Of a stretch of DNA of 64,000 bases, positions 8,452-18,553 are shown piece after piece. The position numbers and the translations under genes are program-made. Position 1 is the first letter of the stretch. Every line of letters begins with the position of its first letter. This stretch comes from Qipengyuania xiapuensis (lineage in GTDB: Bacteria > Pseudomonadota > Alphaproteobacteria > Sphingomonadales > Sphingomonadaceae): contig NZ_JAIGNL010000002.1 of NCBI RefSeq assembly GCF_019711395.1, forward strand, positions 477,001-541,000, written 5' to 3'. A model generated the notes under the pieces. The model was not told where the DNA came from, made no database searches, and was given only the letters and a program-made list of their open reading frames with translations.

Positions 8452-9819
8452 ATGAGCGAGACGGCCAAACTGACGCGGGGCAGCATACGCGGCCATCTCA
8501 TCACCCAGACATTGCCGATGATCGTGGGCGTTGCGGCGATCATGTCGGTCGGGCTGATCGATGCCTATTTCATCGGCCAGCTGGGTTCTGCCGAACTGGC
8601 GGCCGTCAGTTTCATCTTCCCGATCACCATTGCCCTCTCCAGCCTCGGCGTAGGCGTGATGGTCGGCATCAATTCGGTCATCTCCCGCGCTTTGGGTGAA
8701 GGCGACGAGGCACGCGCCGAGCGGCGCGCCAACTTCGGAGTCGTGTTCGCGCTGGTCGCCGGAAGCGTCCTTGGTCTCGCGCTATTCCTCCTGCTCGATC
8801 CACTCTTCCGGCTGATGCAGGCAAGCGACGAGCTCCTGCCGCTGATCCGCGAATACATGCGCCCCTATGCGTTGGGCATGCCGGTCCTGCTGACGCAGAT
8901 GGGTCTGCAGGGCGTGCTGCGTGGCCAGGGCGAGGCGCGCTATGTCTCGATGATCTCGATCACCTATTCGGTCGTGAACTGGATCCTCGACCCCATACTC
9001 ATCACGGGCGCTTTCGGCTTTGCGGGATTCGGGGTTGCGGGCGCCGCCTATGCGACGATCGCGGGTTTCCTCGTCGCCATCCTCGCCGCGCTGTTCTTCA
9101 TCCGGAAGACCAGCATCGCCATCCACCCGACCCTCGTGCGCGAATGCGACATGGCAGGATCGAGCAAGGCGATCATCAGCGTCGCGGGTCCGGCAGCCTT
9201 TTCGAACGCGATCAATCCTATTGGCCTGTCGGTCCTCACCGCCCTCCTCGCCAGCCAGGGTGATGCGGCAGTGGCCGGTTTCGGCGCCGCGGGCCGCCTG
9301 CAGAGTTTCGCGGTAGTCCCGCTACTGGCGCTCTCCGGATCGATCGGCGCGATCGTCGGGCAGAACTGGGGCGCGCGGCGGGCCGATCGTGCGCGGCGAG
9401 CGATGTACTGGGCGGGCGTCTTCTGCCTCGGCTACGGCCTCGCGACAGCGCTGATCCTTTACCTCACCGGAAGCTGGTTCGCGGACTTCTTCACCGACGA
9501 GCCCGACGTGATCGAACAGTTCTCGCGCTACCTCGAGATCTCGGTCTGGGGCTATGCCGGCTTCGGCCTGCTGATCGTGGCCAATGGTGCCTTGAACGGC
9601 GTGGGCCGCGCCTCGCTCGCGCTGGCACAAAGCGCAGCCCGGGTATTCCTCATCATGCTGCCCTTCGGCTGGGTCCTGCGTGCGAGCTGGGGAGCCGAAG
9701 CGATCTACGGCGCCGAACTCGTCGCAAATCTTGCTGGCGGTACACTAGCAGCGCTGATCGTGTGGCGCGTGCTGCGCAGCGGACCTGACGACGGCGGGAC
9801 AGACCCAACGAATCGTTAA
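8452..9819 (+). CDS. MATE-family multidrug/sodium antiporter
   Basis: A 455-residue inner-membrane protein with twelve hydrophobic segments in two similar halves. The first half opens with the TLPMIVGVAAIMSVGLIDAYFIGQLG stretch typical of MATE pumps, and the second holds GQNWGARRADRARRA. These pumps export cationic drugs or metabolites against Na+ or H+. The gene stands alone; cheA begins 48 bases downstream behind its own likely promoter. Confidence 0.9.
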   Translation: MSETAKLTRGSIRGHLITQTLPMIVGVAAIMSVGLIDAYFIGQLGSAELAAVSFIFPITIALSSLGVGVMVGINSVISRALGEGDEARAERRANFGVVFALVAGSVLGLALFLLLDPLFRLMQASDELLPLIREYMRPYALGMPVLLTQMGLQGVLRGQGEARYVSMISITYSVVNWILDPILITGAFGFAGFGVAGAAYATIAGFLVAILAALFFIRKTSIAIHPTLVRECDMAGSSKAIISVAGPAAFSNAINPIGLSVLTALLASQGDAAVAGFGAAGRLQSFAVVPLLALSGSIGAIVGQNWGARRADRARRAMYWAGVFCLGYGLATALILYLTGSWFADFFTDEPDVIEQFSRYLEISVWGYAGFGLLIVANGALNGVGRASLALAQSAARVFLIMLPFGWVLRASWGAEAIYGAELVANLAGGTLAALIVWRVLRSGPDDGGTDPTNR

Positions 9820-9823
9820 CCAT
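9815..9823 (+). promoter_or_regulatory. GTTAACCAT element before cheA (CtrA half-site-like)
   Basis: The octamer TTAACCAT equals the described CtrA half-site. It lies 44 bases before the cheA ATG. Related GTT(T/A)ACC elements precede cheY, the GGDEF-EAL gene and the second receptor, most of them at similar distances. Whether this is a CtrA site or a promoter -35 element is not resolved. Confidence 0.4.
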
Positions 9824-9867
9824 CTTGCGGCATAGAACTCCCATAAGGAACTGGGGGTCGAAGACCG

Positions 9868-12264
9868 ATGGAAGAACTGCTGGCGGACTTTATCGCCGAA
9901 ACACGCGAGATGCTGGAGGCTAGCGGCAGCGAACTCGTCGCCTGGGAAGCCGATCCTTCCGATACCGCGCGCATCGATACTATCTTCCGCTTCGTCCATA
10001 CGGTGAAGGGCAATTGCGGCTTTTTCGACTTCCCCCGTCTCGAAAAGCTGAGCCACGCCGCCGAAGACGCGCTTGCGGAATGCCGTGCCGGACGCCGCGA
10101 ACCCGATAGCGAGCTCGTCACCGCGGTTCTCGCCATTATCGACCGCATCTCGGACATGACCGACGCCATCGAGGCGGGAGAGGACTTCCCCGAGGGCGGC
10201 GACGACGAGCTTATCGCCGCACTCACCGCCGATACCGAGGTCGAAGTCCAGAGCGACATCGAAACGAAGGACCTCGAACGCAAGAGCAGCGCTTCGAACA
10301 ACAATGAAGCCCGCAACGGCGGCCAGAAGAGCGCGCCGCGCCAGGGTGTGCAGCGCTCGATCCGCCTGCCCGTCGACCTGCTCGACGAAGTCATGAAGGG
10401 CGTCTCCGACATGGTGCTGGCACGCAACGACCTTGCGCGCCGCCTGCGCGAAGCCGGCGAACAGCCGACGATCGACGGCCCCTTCGAGCGCCTGTCGGCA
10501 ATCCTTGCCGATGTGCGCGATTCGATCACCCGCATGCGCATGCAGCGGCTCGAACACCTCTTCTCCTCGCTGCCGCGCCTCGTGCGCGACCTGTCAACCG
10601 AACTCGGCAAGCAGGTCATGGTCGATTTCGAAGGCGGTGAAGTGGAGCTCGATCGCGAGATGATCGAAATGGTCCGCGATCCGCTGACCCACATCATCCG
10701 CAATGCCATCGACCACGGCGTCGAGGCGCCCGCGGAACGCCTCAAGCAGGGTAAGCACGAGATCGGCACGCTCAAGTTCGCCGCGCGCCAGTCGGGCAAC
10801 CAGATCAGCCTCGTCATCACTGATGACGGCGGCGGCATCAATGTCGACAAGGTGACTGCCAAGGCGATCGCCAACGGTCTCTATTCGCGCTCCGAGATCG
10901 ACGCCATGTCGGACAAGGAAAAGCAGAACCTCATCTTCGAACCCGGCCTGTCCACCGCCGAAGCGGTCAGCTCGGTTTCGGGTCGCGGCGTCGGAATGGA
11001 CGTTGTGCGCTCGAACATCGAACGCGTCGGTGGTTCGATCGAGGTGACTTCCAAGCAGGGCGAAGGCACGAGCTTCTATCTCAAGCTGCCCCTCACCCTC
11101 TCGATCATCGCCGCGCTCACTGTGGGTTCGGGCGGCCAGCGCTACGCAATCCCGCGCAGCTATGTCGAAGAGATCGTCTTCGGCAATTCGGGTCATGTCG
11201 AGTTTGCGCAGGCCGGCGATCGCCGCCTCGTGACCTTCCGCGGCAAGCGCGTGCCCTGCCTCTCGCTCGGCGAAGTGCTCGGCGCAGAGAAGAACGAAAA
11301 CTGCGAGTGGGAGAGCAAGACGCTGGTCCTCGTTCGCCTCGCGAGCGACGATGTCTTCGCGCTCGCGGTTGACCGGGTCTTCGATCACGAGGACGTGGTC
11401 GTGAAGCCGATCGCTCCCGCAATCATGGAAACGCGCCTCTACGCCGGCACCACCCTGCTCGACGACGGCCGTCCGATGATGCTGCTCGACCTGCCCAGCA
11501 TTGCGCAGATGCGCGGCATGGTCGGCAATGTGCGCACCAAGACCGCTCCGGTCGAGCGCGAGAAGGAAGTGGTCGCGACCAAGGCTGTGCCGGTCATGCT
11601 CTTCGCGGGCCTCGATGGACGCCACCGCGCGGTCCGCCTCGAGCTCGTCCGCCGCATCGACACGATTTCCAGCGAAGCCATCGATATCGAGGGCGAGCGC
11701 GCACAGGCCGTCATCGACGGAGAAATCTTCACGCTTGCAGGCCACGATGTTGGCCCGCTGCCCGAAGGCCGCTGCCGTCTCCTTCGCCTGTCCGATGGTG
11801 AGAACGAGCTGGTCTACGCCGTGCGCGAAGTCCTCGATGCCGCCGATGTCACCGAAGATGTCGTGCCGAGCGAGGTCGACAAGAACATCGAGGGCGTCAC
11901 GCTCATCGGTGGCAAGCCGATCCCGCTGCTCGACGGCCACGCGGTGTTCTCACGCTACAAGGCCTCGAGAAAGGTCCAGCAGACGCTCACCTGCCGCATT
12001 CCGGCCGGCAGCGAATGGGCGAAGACCATCCTCGAGCCGCTCGTGGAGGCGGCAGGCTACCGCATCGCTGGCGATGACGACGAGGGTGAAGCGGATCTCG
12101 CCATCGCTCTTGCCGAGGAAGTCGCCGCACCGGTCTCCGGCGCGCGCGAAACCATCCGCCTTCGCCCCGATCCGGAAGATGCCGGGGACGACACTATCTA
12201 TCGCTATGACCGTGACGGCCTGCTCGCAGCGCTGAAGCGCTTCCGCACCGGGAGGGCGGCATGA
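9868..12264 (+). CDS. cheA: Chemotaxis histidine kinase with two CheW-like modules
   Basis: A 798-residue CheA, the autophosphorylating kinase of the chemoreceptor array. Order of domains: histidine phosphotransfer domain (1-105) with phospho-acceptor H44 (FVHTVKG), a short charged linker with no recognisable P2 domain, the dimerisation helices (about 165-260), the ATPase domain with N box HIIRNAIDHG, DDGGG and GRGVGMDVV motifs (about 270-410), a CheW-like regulatory domain (415-550), then a second CheW-like stretch (570-690). The final 90 residues look like an eroded receiver domain ending in an acidic tail. It overlaps cheW by four bases (ATGA). Confidence 0.95.
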   Translation: MEELLADFIAETREMLEASGSELVAWEADPSDTARIDTIFRFVHTVKGNCGFFDFPRLEKLSHAAEDALAECRAGRREPDSELVTAVLAIIDRISDMTDAIEAGEDFPEGGDDELIAALTADTEVEVQSDIETKDLERKSSASNNNEARNGGQKSAPRQGVQRSIRLPVDLLDEVMKGVSDMVLARNDLARRLREAGEQPTIDGPFERLSAILADVRDSITRMRMQRLEHLFSSLPRLVRDLSTELGKQVMVDFEGGEVELDREMIEMVRDPLTHIIRNAIDHGVEAPAERLKQGKHEIGTLKFAARQSGNQISLVITDDGGGINVDKVTAKAIANGLYSRSEIDAMSDKEKQNLIFEPGLSTAEAVSSVSGRGVGMDVVRSNIERVGGSIEVTSKQGEGTSFYLKLPLTLSIIAALTVGSGGQRYAIPRSYVEEIVFGNSGHVEFAQAGDRRLVTFRGKRVPCLSLGEVLGAEKNENCEWESKTLVLVRLASDDVFALAVDRVFDHEDVVVKPIAPAIMETRLYAGTTLLDDGRPMMLLDLPSIAQMRGMVGNVRTKTAPVEREKEVVATKAVPVMLFAGLDGRHRAVRLELVRRIDTISSEAIDIEGERAQAVIDGEIFTLAGHDVGPLPEGRCRLLRLSDGENELVYAVREVLDAADVTEDVVPSEVDKNIEGVTLIGGKPIPLLDGHAVFSRYKASRKVQQTLTCRIPAGSEWAKTILEPLVEAAGYRIAGDDDEGEADLAIALAEEVAAPVSGARETIRLRPDPEDAGDDTIYRYDRDGLLAALKRFRTGRAA

Positions 12265-12695
12265 ACGAACTTCTCTTGATGTGCACCATCGCCGGACGCC
12301 GTGCGGCAATCCCTGCGGTCGAGGTGCAGTCGGTGATCGAGATCGAGAACATCACTCCCATCCCGGGCACGCATGATTTCATCTGCGGCCTGACCGCGCT
12401 GCGGAGCCAGGCGCTGACCGTGATCGACAGCTCGCTCGCGCTCGGCATCGGACATCCTTGCGATTCGAAGGACCAGCGCGCCGCCGTGGTCGATATCGAC
12501 GGGCATCTCTACGCGATCCTCGTCGACGAAGCGCATGACGTGGGAGAGGCCCGCAGCGAGCCCGTCGCCGTTCCTGGGGGATTTGGCGAAGGTTGGCAGC
12601 GCGCCGCCAAGGGAATGGTCGAAACCGACGGAGGCCCTGCCCTCCTCGTCGACATACCGCAGCTCGTCTCGGGGCCGATACAGGCCGCAGCTTAA
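12261..12695 (+). CDS. cheW: Chemotaxis coupling protein
   Basis: A 144-residue single-domain CheW that links chemoreceptors to CheA. Visible family features are the first-barrel strand FAIPAVEVQSVIEI-like region (near residues 12-28), the GLTALRSQALTVID strand near 46-58 and the VDEAHDVGE strand near 92. Start and stop overlap with cheA as ATGA, so its synthesis is coupled to the kinase. Length is typical. Confidence 0.93.
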   Translation: MNELLLMCTIAGRRAAIPAVEVQSVIEIENITPIPGTHDFICGLTALRSQALTVIDSSLALGIGHPCDSKDQRAAVVDIDGHLYAILVDEAHDVGEARSEPVAVPGGFGEGWQRAAKGMVETDGGPALLVDIPQLVSGPIQAAA

Positions 12696-12702
12696 GCGAA
12701 AA

Positions 12703-12710
12703 GTTACCGC
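12703..12710 (+). promoter_or_regulatory. GTTACCGC element before cheY
   Basis: A variant of the GTT(T/A)ACC element seen before the other chemotaxis transcripts, 41 bases upstream of the cheY ATG in the 56-base gap after cheW. It is one base shorter than the other copies, so the match is weaker. Confidence 0.25.
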
Positions 12711-12751
12711 CTGCCTGTAGAGCAGGGTCGAACATCAGAGGGATCGTTAGA

Positions 12752-13117
12752 ATGAAAACCTGTCTAATCGTCGATGATTCGCGCGTTATCCGTAAGGTTT
12801 CGCGTCATATTCTCGAAACGCTCGGCTTCTCGGTCGACGAAGCGGAAAACGGCCAGGAAGGCCTCAATAAGTGCATGGAAAGCATGCCCGACGTTGTCCT
12901 GCTTGACTGGAACATGCCCGTCATGACCGGCATCGAGTTCATCACCCAGCTGCGCCAGCGTGACGGTGGCGACAAGCCCAAGGTCGTGTTCTGCACCACC
13001 GAGAACGACGTCGCCCACATCCGCGAGGCAATCAGCGCGGGCGCGGACGAATACGTCATGAAGCCGTTCGATCACGAAACGCTGCAGATCAAGCTCCAGC
13101 TCGTCGGCATGGCCTGA
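12752..13117 (+). CDS. cheY: Chemotaxis response regulator, single receiver domain
   Basis: A 121-residue receiver-only protein. Acidic pocket D8-D9, phosphorylation site D52 (LLDWNMP), switch Thr near 83 (CTTEND) and K104 (MKPF) are all present. Phosphorylated by CheA, it would act on the flagellar motor switch or serve as a phosphate sink. The ATG at 12752 follows an AGAGGGATCG ribosome site. It is separated from cheW by 56 bases and followed by cheB after 17 bases. Confidence 0.94.
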   Translation: MKTCLIVDDSRVIRKVSRHILETLGFSVDEAENGQEGLNKCMESMPDVVLLDWNMPVMTGIEFITQLRQRDGGDKPKVVFCTTENDVAHIREAISAGADEYVMKPFDHETLQIKLQLVGMA

Positions 13118-13134
13118 ACCGGGGGGCACGAGCC

Positions 13135-14229
13135 GTGGTGACCGCCCTCCGCTCAGACAGGATAGTGAATTCGGTCAGCAAGCCCGCGGCAAGGCCCGTG
13201 CGCATCATGCTGGTCGACGATTCGCTCACCGTGCGCACGGTTTTCTCGCGCATGCTGCAGCGCGAGGGCAACATGCAGATCGTGGCCAGCGCGGGCACGG
13301 CCGAGGTCGGACTGCGCGAGCTGCGCAAGCACCCTGCTGACGTTATCCTGCTCGACCTGGAGATGCCCGGCATGGGCGGTCTCGAGGCGCTTCCGAAGAT
13401 CCTTGCCGCCTCCCCTTCGACCAAGGTCCTGGTGATCTCGTCGCTGACGGCGGAAGGCGCGGAACACACGGTCGAAGCCCTGCGCATGGGCGCTGCCGAT
13501 ACCATGCTGAAGCCGCAGCCGGGCGGTTTCAACGACGAGTATCGCGAGCAGCTGATCGGCAAGATCCGCGCGCTTGCCGGCCTTGCCCCGCACGAATTGC
13601 CGAAGGGCTCGGCTCCGCACCCCACGAAACGTACTGCAGGCAAGCGCCCGCAGGTTCTCGCGATCGGAGCCTCGACCGGAGGCATCCACGCCCTGAACCT
13701 TTTCCTGCGCCAGGTGCCGAAGAACTTCGATCTACCGATCCTGATCACCCAGCACCTTCCCGCCAGCTTCATCCCCGTGTTCGCACAGCAGATGACGCTC
13801 GCCTCGGGCCGCCAGGCAGTCCTCGCCGACGAGGACGTGGAAATCAAACGCGGCCAGATCGTGATCGCGCCGGGTCATGGCCACATGGTCGTTCGCAAGC
13901 GCGCCGGTCGTTTCCTGACCGGCCTTGCCTACCATCCGGTCAAGAGCGGCTGCATGCCCTCGGTCGACCCGATGTTCGATACGGTGGCCGAAGCCTTCGA
14001 CGGGCAGGTGGCAGGCATCCTGCTGTCGGGCATGGGCCGCGACGGCACCGAGGGGGCGGATTCGATCATCGGGGCAGGCGGATCGATCTACGCACAGAAC
14101 GCAGACAGCTGCGCCGTATGGGGCATGCCGCGCGACGTTACCGAGCGAGGTCTGGCAACGGCGGTTCTGCCGCCAGCCGAACTCGCAGACAAAGTATTGG
14201 CCAGCGCGGGAGCAGACGCATGGCACTAG
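13135..14229 (+). CDS. cheB: Chemoreceptor protein-glutamate methylesterase
   Basis: A 364-residue CheB that removes methyl groups from receptor glutamates and deamidates glutamines. The N-terminal receiver (about 20-140) has phospho-acceptor D74 (LLDLEMPGMGG). The C-terminal esterase has the serine triad S180 (GASTGG), H207 (TQHLP) and D303 (GMGRDG). The frame begins with two adjacent GTG codons at 13135 and 13138; either may be the start. The stop overlaps cheR by ten bases. Confidence 0.94.
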   Translation: MVTALRSDRIVNSVSKPAARPVRIMLVDDSLTVRTVFSRMLQREGNMQIVASAGTAEVGLRELRKHPADVILLDLEMPGMGGLEALPKILAASPSTKVLVISSLTAEGAEHTVEALRMGAADTMLKPQPGGFNDEYREQLIGKIRALAGLAPHELPKGSAPHPTKRTAGKRPQVLAIGASTGGIHALNLFLRQVPKNFDLPILITQHLPASFIPVFAQQMTLASGRQAVLADEDVEIKRGQIVIAPGHGHMVVRKRAGRFLTGLAYHPVKSGCMPSVDPMFDTVAEAFDGQVAGILLSGMGRDGTEGADSIIGAGGSIYAQNADSCAVWGMPRDVTERGLATAVLPPAELADKVLASAGADAWH

Positions 14230-15086
14230 AAGACGCATCACACCAGATTATTGCCGACTTGCTGGAATCGCGCACCGGCCAGTCGCTCGGCGAAAGCCGC
14301 CGCTGGCGCATTTCGAGCGCACTTTCGGGTCTCTTCCGTGAATTCGGTATCGACAATGTCGACCAGCTTGCCTGCCTGCTCGAGCGTCCGGGCGAACACC
14401 GCCTTGCCACCCGCGTGGTCGAGGCTCTGCTCAACAACGAGACCTATTTCTTCCGCGATCACGCCTATTTCGCGACGCTCGCGAACACCGTGCTGCCGGA
14501 ATTGCAACGCAAGCGTGCGGACAAGAAGAAGATCACCATCTGGTCTGCGGGCTGTTCGACCGGGCAGGAGGTCCTGAGCCTCGCGATGACCTTCGCCGAG
14601 CAGCCGGGTCGCTGGCAGGACTGGACGATCGAAATCCTCGGCACCGACGTGTCGGGCAAGGCCGTCGAACAGGCGCGCAGCGGAGTCTACTCTCAGTTCG
14701 AGATCCAGCGCGGCATCTCGGTCGCGCAGATGCTGAACTTCTTCACCGAGACACCCAAGGGCTGGAAGGTGGTCGAGCGCGTTCAGGAGATGACGCGTTT
14801 CGAGCAGCAGAACATTCTCGACTTCCCGCCAACGCCGGGGAAGTTCGATCTCGTGCTCTGCCGCAATGTGCTTCTCTATTTCGATCCGGACACGCGCCGC
14901 CAGGCGTTCGAGCGTCTTGCCAGCGCCACCGCGAGTGACGGCATGCTGATGCTTGGCGCAGGCGAGACCGTGGTCGGACAGACCGATCGCTTCGAGCCTG
15001 CGTCCTGCGGATCGGCGATGTATGTGCACAAGGCCGCAAACAGCGTCGCATCGGCCTTGGGTGGAGCAGTTTCCAAAGTGGCGTAG
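14220..15086 (+). CDS. cheR: Chemoreceptor glutamate methyltransferase
   Basis: A 288-residue CheR that methylates receptor glutamates with SAM. The N-terminal helical domain (1-75) precedes the methyltransferase core with NNETYFFRD near 75-85, the SAM loop WSAGCSTGQE near 108-117 and the LVLCRNVLLYF motif near 216. The ATG at 14220 lies inside the end of cheB. Neither receptor in this block carries the C-terminal tether pentapeptide some CheR proteins bind, so recruitment is probably direct. Confidence 0.94.
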   Translation: MALEDASHQIIADLLESRTGQSLGESRRWRISSALSGLFREFGIDNVDQLACLLERPGEHRLATRVVEALLNNETYFFRDHAYFATLANTVLPELQRKRADKKKITIWSAGCSTGQEVLSLAMTFAEQPGRWQDWTIEILGTDVSGKAVEQARSGVYSQFEIQRGISVAQMLNFFTETPKGWKVVERVQEMTRFEQQNILDFPPTPGKFDLVLCRNVLLYFDPDTRRQAFERLASATASDGMLMLGAGETVVGQTDRFEPASCGSAMYVHKAANSVASALGGAVSKVA

Positions 15087-15159
15087 GAATTTGACTCCAC
15101 GGGTATCGTAACAAGGTCGCAAACCCGCAGAAAGCTTTGCCCTCGATGGTAAAATTTCG

Positions 15160-15168
15160 GTTTACCGT
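15160..15168 (+). promoter_or_regulatory. GTTTACCGT element before the GGDEF-EAL gene
   Basis: Third copy of the GTT(T/A)ACC(A/G) element in this block. It continues as TTTA-N7-TTAG, a two-mismatch version of the CtrA full site TTAA-N7-TTAA. It lies 62 bases before the GTG at 15231. Confidence 0.35.
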
Positions 15169-15230
15169 TCCTTAGCGAATGCCCGTTAGCGAGTAGTTTG
15201 TCGGCCAGTGCCGGCCAGCGGGGGGTGTTC

Positions 15231-16769
15231 GTGCGAATTGAGAATGAACTGACACACAAGGGAACGCGTTTGGTGATTTTCGCGCCACTCGCAGCCCTTG
15301 CCGGCATCGTTCTCGCCACGGCCGTCCTTGGCCTGATCGGGCCGTCCAGCGGCCTTGTCACGCTCGAGGCCGTGCTTGCCGGCGGACTGGTCGCATTCGG
15401 CGCAAGCATTGCCGGGTTCGCGATCATCGGCCTGCGCCACCTGCGCAAGCTCGAGAGCCTTTCCAATAGCGATGCGCTGACCGGCCTGCCCAACCGCAAG
15501 GCACTGCACCGCGATATCCAGCAGGCGATCGCAAGCGAACTCGAAGTCGCCATCGCGCTCGTCGATCTCGACGGCTTCAAGGCGGTCAACGATCACTACG
15601 GGCACATGGTTGGCGACAAGGCCATCAAGATGGTCGCGAAGATCGTCCCCGACGTCTGCGGCGACGAGGCGAGCATCTATCGGCTCAATGGCGACGAATT
15701 CGCCATCGTGATGACCGGCCAGCTGGCTGGCACGCTGCTCGAAGGGCAGTGCCGCCGCCTGATCGACCGGATGGGCAAGACCATCAAGGTCGAGGAACGC
15801 CGCCTGACGCTCGGTGCAAGCGCAGGCCTGTCGCGCTGCAACCCGGGTGACGGTATCGATTCGGCCGAGATGCTGCGCCGCGCTGACGTGGCCATGAATG
15901 CCTCGAAAAGAGGCGGGAAGATGCGCTGCACCTGGTTCAACGAGGCTTTCGACCGCAGCCGCGAGCAGTTGAAGGATCTCGAAGACGAACTGCGCACAGC
16001 GCTCTCGCGCGACGAATTTCGGGTCCACTACCAACCGCTGGTCGACGCCGAGACCCGCCAGATCACGACTGTCGAATGCCTCCTGCGCTGGGAGCGGCCG
16101 GACGGCAAGGAAGTCGGCCCCGCCGTCTTCATCCCCGTCGCCGAGGAATCGGGCCTTATCAATCCGATCGGCCTTTGGGTCCTGCGCCAGGCCTGCTGCG
16201 ATGCGCTCGAATGGGAAGGCATCACGCTGTCGGTCAACATTTCGGCCGCACAGCTGCGCAATCCCGAATTTCCCATCCAGCTGGGACATATCCTCGAAGA
16301 AACCGGCTTCGCACCGGAACGCCTCGAACTCGAGATCACCGAGACCTGCCTCGTGCTCGACCCCGTGGTCGCCGAGCGCAGCCTCGACCTCATCCGCGGC
16401 TTCGGCGTGCGTGTCGCGCTCGACGATTTCGGAACCGGCTACGCCTCGATCGGCTTCCTGCGCCAGTTCCGTTTCGAGAAGCTCAAGATCGATCGCAGCC
16501 TCGTCGCCCAGGCGCACGAGGACGACGGCAGCCGCGCCATAATGGTGTCCAGCATCACGCTGGCGCGCGCCATGAACATGGACGTCACCGCAGAGGGCGT
16601 CGAAACCGAGGAACAGGCGGCAATGGTCCGCGCAGCTGGCTGCGACCAGGTCCAGGGATGGCTCTATTTCAAGGCCATGCCGGCGGACGAACTCGTCCAG
16701 CACCTCAACAAACCAGTAGACCGGAGCGATAGCGCCATCCGGCCAGACAAGGGATCGAAAGTAGCATGA
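15231..16769 (+). CDS. Membrane-anchored GGDEF-EAL cyclic-di-GMP protein
   Basis: About 512 residues. Two N-terminal membrane segments (about 12-35 and 45-67) lead to a GGDEF domain (about 75-235) and an EAL domain (about 250-500). The cyclase signature reads NGDEF instead of GGDEF, and no RxxD inhibitory site precedes it, so diguanylate cyclase activity is doubtful. The EAL side keeps its key residues: [27 protein letters not shown] and EGVETEEQ, consistent with phosphodiesterase activity. The GTG at 15231, with a GGGGGG ribosome site, is preferred to a TTG at 15198. Its stop overlaps the receptor start (ATGA), tying c-di-GMP turnover to chemoreceptor synthesis. Confidence 0.88.
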   Translation: MRIENELTHKGTRLVIFAPLAALAGIVLATAVLGLIGPSSGLVTLEAVLAGGLVAFGASIAGFAIIGLRHLRKLESLSNSDALTGLPNRKALHRDIQQAIASELEVAIALVDLDGFKAVNDHYGHMVGDKAIKMVAKIVPDVCGDEASIYRLNGDEFAIVMTGQLAGTLLEGQCRRLIDRMGKTIKVEERRLTLGASAGLSRCNPGDGIDSAEMLRRADVAMNASKRGGKMRCTWFNEAFDRSREQLKDLEDELRTALSRDEFRVHYQPLVDAETRQITTVECLLRWERPDGKEVGPAVFIPVAEESGLINPIGLWVLRQACCDALEWEGITLSVNISAAQLRNPEFPIQLGHILEETGFAPERLELEITETCLVLDPVVAERSLDLIRGFGVRVALDDFGTGYASIGFLRQFRFEKLKIDRSLVAQAHEDDGSRAIMVSSITLARAMNMDVTAEGVETEEQAAMVRAAGCDQVQGWLYFKAMPADELVQHLNKPVDRSDSAIRPDKGSKVA

Positions 16770-18547
16770 ACGCGCTGTCCGGAGCACTAGGCGGATCGCA
16801 GGCCGGCACCTTCCAGGAAGACTTCGACCCGACAGAGGTCAGCTGGTCGGAAACGGAAGAGAGCAACGTCGATCATCGACGCGGCGTGCTCGGCATTTTC
16901 GCCGACCTGCCGATCGCGAAGAAGCTGAACGCCCTCTCGCTGGCCAATGTCGCTGCGGTCCTCTTCATCCTCAGCTCGGTCCTTATCGGCGGATGGCTTG
17001 CGCTGGACCTGCGTTCGGAACGCATGGCCATCTCGCAGGCGATTGCGGTCGCATCGGAGCTCAAGGTGAATGCGGCCGACGGCGTCGTCGAGACCCAGTT
17101 CTATGCCCTGAGTGGAGAACGGGAGGCTCTCGAGGCGGGTAGCGAAGCGAACAAGCGTGCACGCCGCAATCTCAACGAGCTCGAGACCACGGTGAGCGAG
17201 CTGCTTCCGAGCGAACTGGACACGATCCGCGAACTGCGCGTCCAGCTCAACATCTTCGAGGAAGACATCCAGAAGTCGGCGCGTGCGACCGATGGCGAGC
17301 AACTGCGCGATATCGCGATGCAGGCGGTCGTCGACGGCCAGGCCTTCGATACTATCGCGACCGAACTGCGCGATGCGCTCATCGCTCACGGCGCAGCCAG
17401 CGATGCAGCCTCCGAAACGGTCATCACCTGGCTGTTCGTGGCATTCTTCTCGGTCGCCGGCCTCGGCATTGCGCTGATCCTTGCGACCACCAAGGTCATC
17501 TCACGCGATGTCACCCGCACGGTCGGGCGCCTGACAGAAGTCTCGACGCAGCTCGCCGAAGGCGACAAGCACGTCCACATTCCTGCGCTGACGAGGCGTG
17601 ACGAACTGGGCGACCTTGCCCGTTCGCTCGACATCTTCCGCGAATCCGCGTTCCGCATCGAGGAATTTGCCAACGAGCGCGAAGCCATGCGCAGCGAACG
17701 CCGGGCCGAGCTCGAAAAGCTCGCGACCACCTTCGAAGCAACGGTCGGCGAAGTCGTAAACGGCGTTGCCGCGGCCTCGACCCAGCTCAACACCACCGCT
17801 TCGAGCATGGCCAGCAGCGCCGAGCAGGCGACGCAGCAGACCGGCGCGGTCAGCCAGTCGATGGAAGCCGCCTCGGGCGGCGTCACCGCGGCAGCGGCGG
17901 CCTCGGACGAGTTCGCGATGTCGATCGGCGAAATCAGCCGCCAGGCCTCGCATTCGGCCGAGCTGGCGCGCAAGGCAGCAGACGATGCGGAAGGCGCCGA
18001 CGAGACCATTTCCACCCTCGCCGCTTCGGCGGACCAGGTCGGCCAGATCGTCGAACTGATCCAGTCGATCGCACAGCGCACCAACCTCCTCGCGCTCAAC
18101 GCCTCGATCGAGGCCGCGCGTGGCGGTGAAGCGGGCCGCGGCTTTGCCGTGGTCGCCAGCGAGGTGAAGGAACTTGCCGCGCAGACCAGCCGCGCGACCG
18201 AAGAGGTCGCCGAGCAGATCCGCAACATGCAGAATTCGACCGGCGCCAGCGTCAACGCGCTGCGTTCGATCGGCGAACAGATCAAGCAGCTCGAATCCAC
18301 TGCGATCTCGATCGCCAGCGCGGTCGACCAGCAGTCGGTCGCCGGACAGGATCTTGCCCGCAGCATCGACCTTGCCGCGCGTTCGACCGACGAGGTCGAG
18401 GTGAACATCGTGCAGGTGCGCGAGGCGAGCCTTGCTACCGGTGCAGCTGCCAGCCAGGTGCTCGGCAGTGCCGACGCTCTGGAATCGCAGGCTTCCGTCC
18501 TGCGCAGCCAGGTCGACCAGTTCCTGCAAAAGGTCCGCGCTGCATAA
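16766..18547 (+). CDS. Methyl-accepting chemotaxis protein with periplasmic helical domain
   Basis: A 593-residue chemoreceptor. A long cytoplasmic N-terminus (about 50 residues) precedes membrane segment 1 (about 57-80). A periplasmic helical region of roughly 130 residues follows, then membrane segment 2 (about 215-240), a HAMP domain, and the signalling helices with the hairpin tip containing [20 protein letters not shown]. The C-terminus ends in QKVRAA with no CheR/CheB docking pentapeptide. A 528-base stretch (17870-18397) recurs in the next gene. Confidence 0.92.
   Translation: MNALSGALGGSQAGTFQEDFDPTEVSWSETEESNVDHRRGVLGIFADLPIAKKLNALSLANVAAVLFILSSVLIGGWLALDLRSERMAISQAIAVASELKVNAADGVVETQFYALSGEREALEAGSEANKRARRNLNELETTVSELLPSELDTIRELRVQLNIFEEDIQKSARATDGEQLRDIAMQAVVDGQAFDTIATELRDALIAHGAASDAASETVITWLFVAFFSVAGLGIALILATTKVISRDVTRTVGRLTEVSTQLAEGDKHVHIPALTRRDELGDLARSLDIFRESAFRIEEFANEREAMRSERRAELEKLATTFEATVGEVVNGVAAASTQLNTTASSMASSAEQATQQTGAVSQSMEAASGGVTAAAAASDEFAMSIGEISRQASHSAELARKAADDAEGADETISTLAASADQVGQIVELIQSIAQRTNLLALNASIEAARGGEAGRGFAVVASEVKELAAQTSRATEEVAEQIRNMQNSTGASVNALRSIGEQIKQLESTAISIASAVDQQSVAGQDLARSIDLAARSTDEVEVNIVQVREASLATGAAASQVLGSADALESQASVLRSQVDQFLQKVRAA
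17870..18397 (+). repeat. Receptor signalling-domain repeat, copy 1
   Basis: This 528-base segment aligns without gaps to 19269-19796, 1399 bases downstream. By eye the two encoded 176-residue stretches differ at six positions, while many third codon positions differ. It covers the methylation helices and the CheA/CheW-binding tip. Confidence 0.85.
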
Positions 18548-18553
18548 CGAAGT

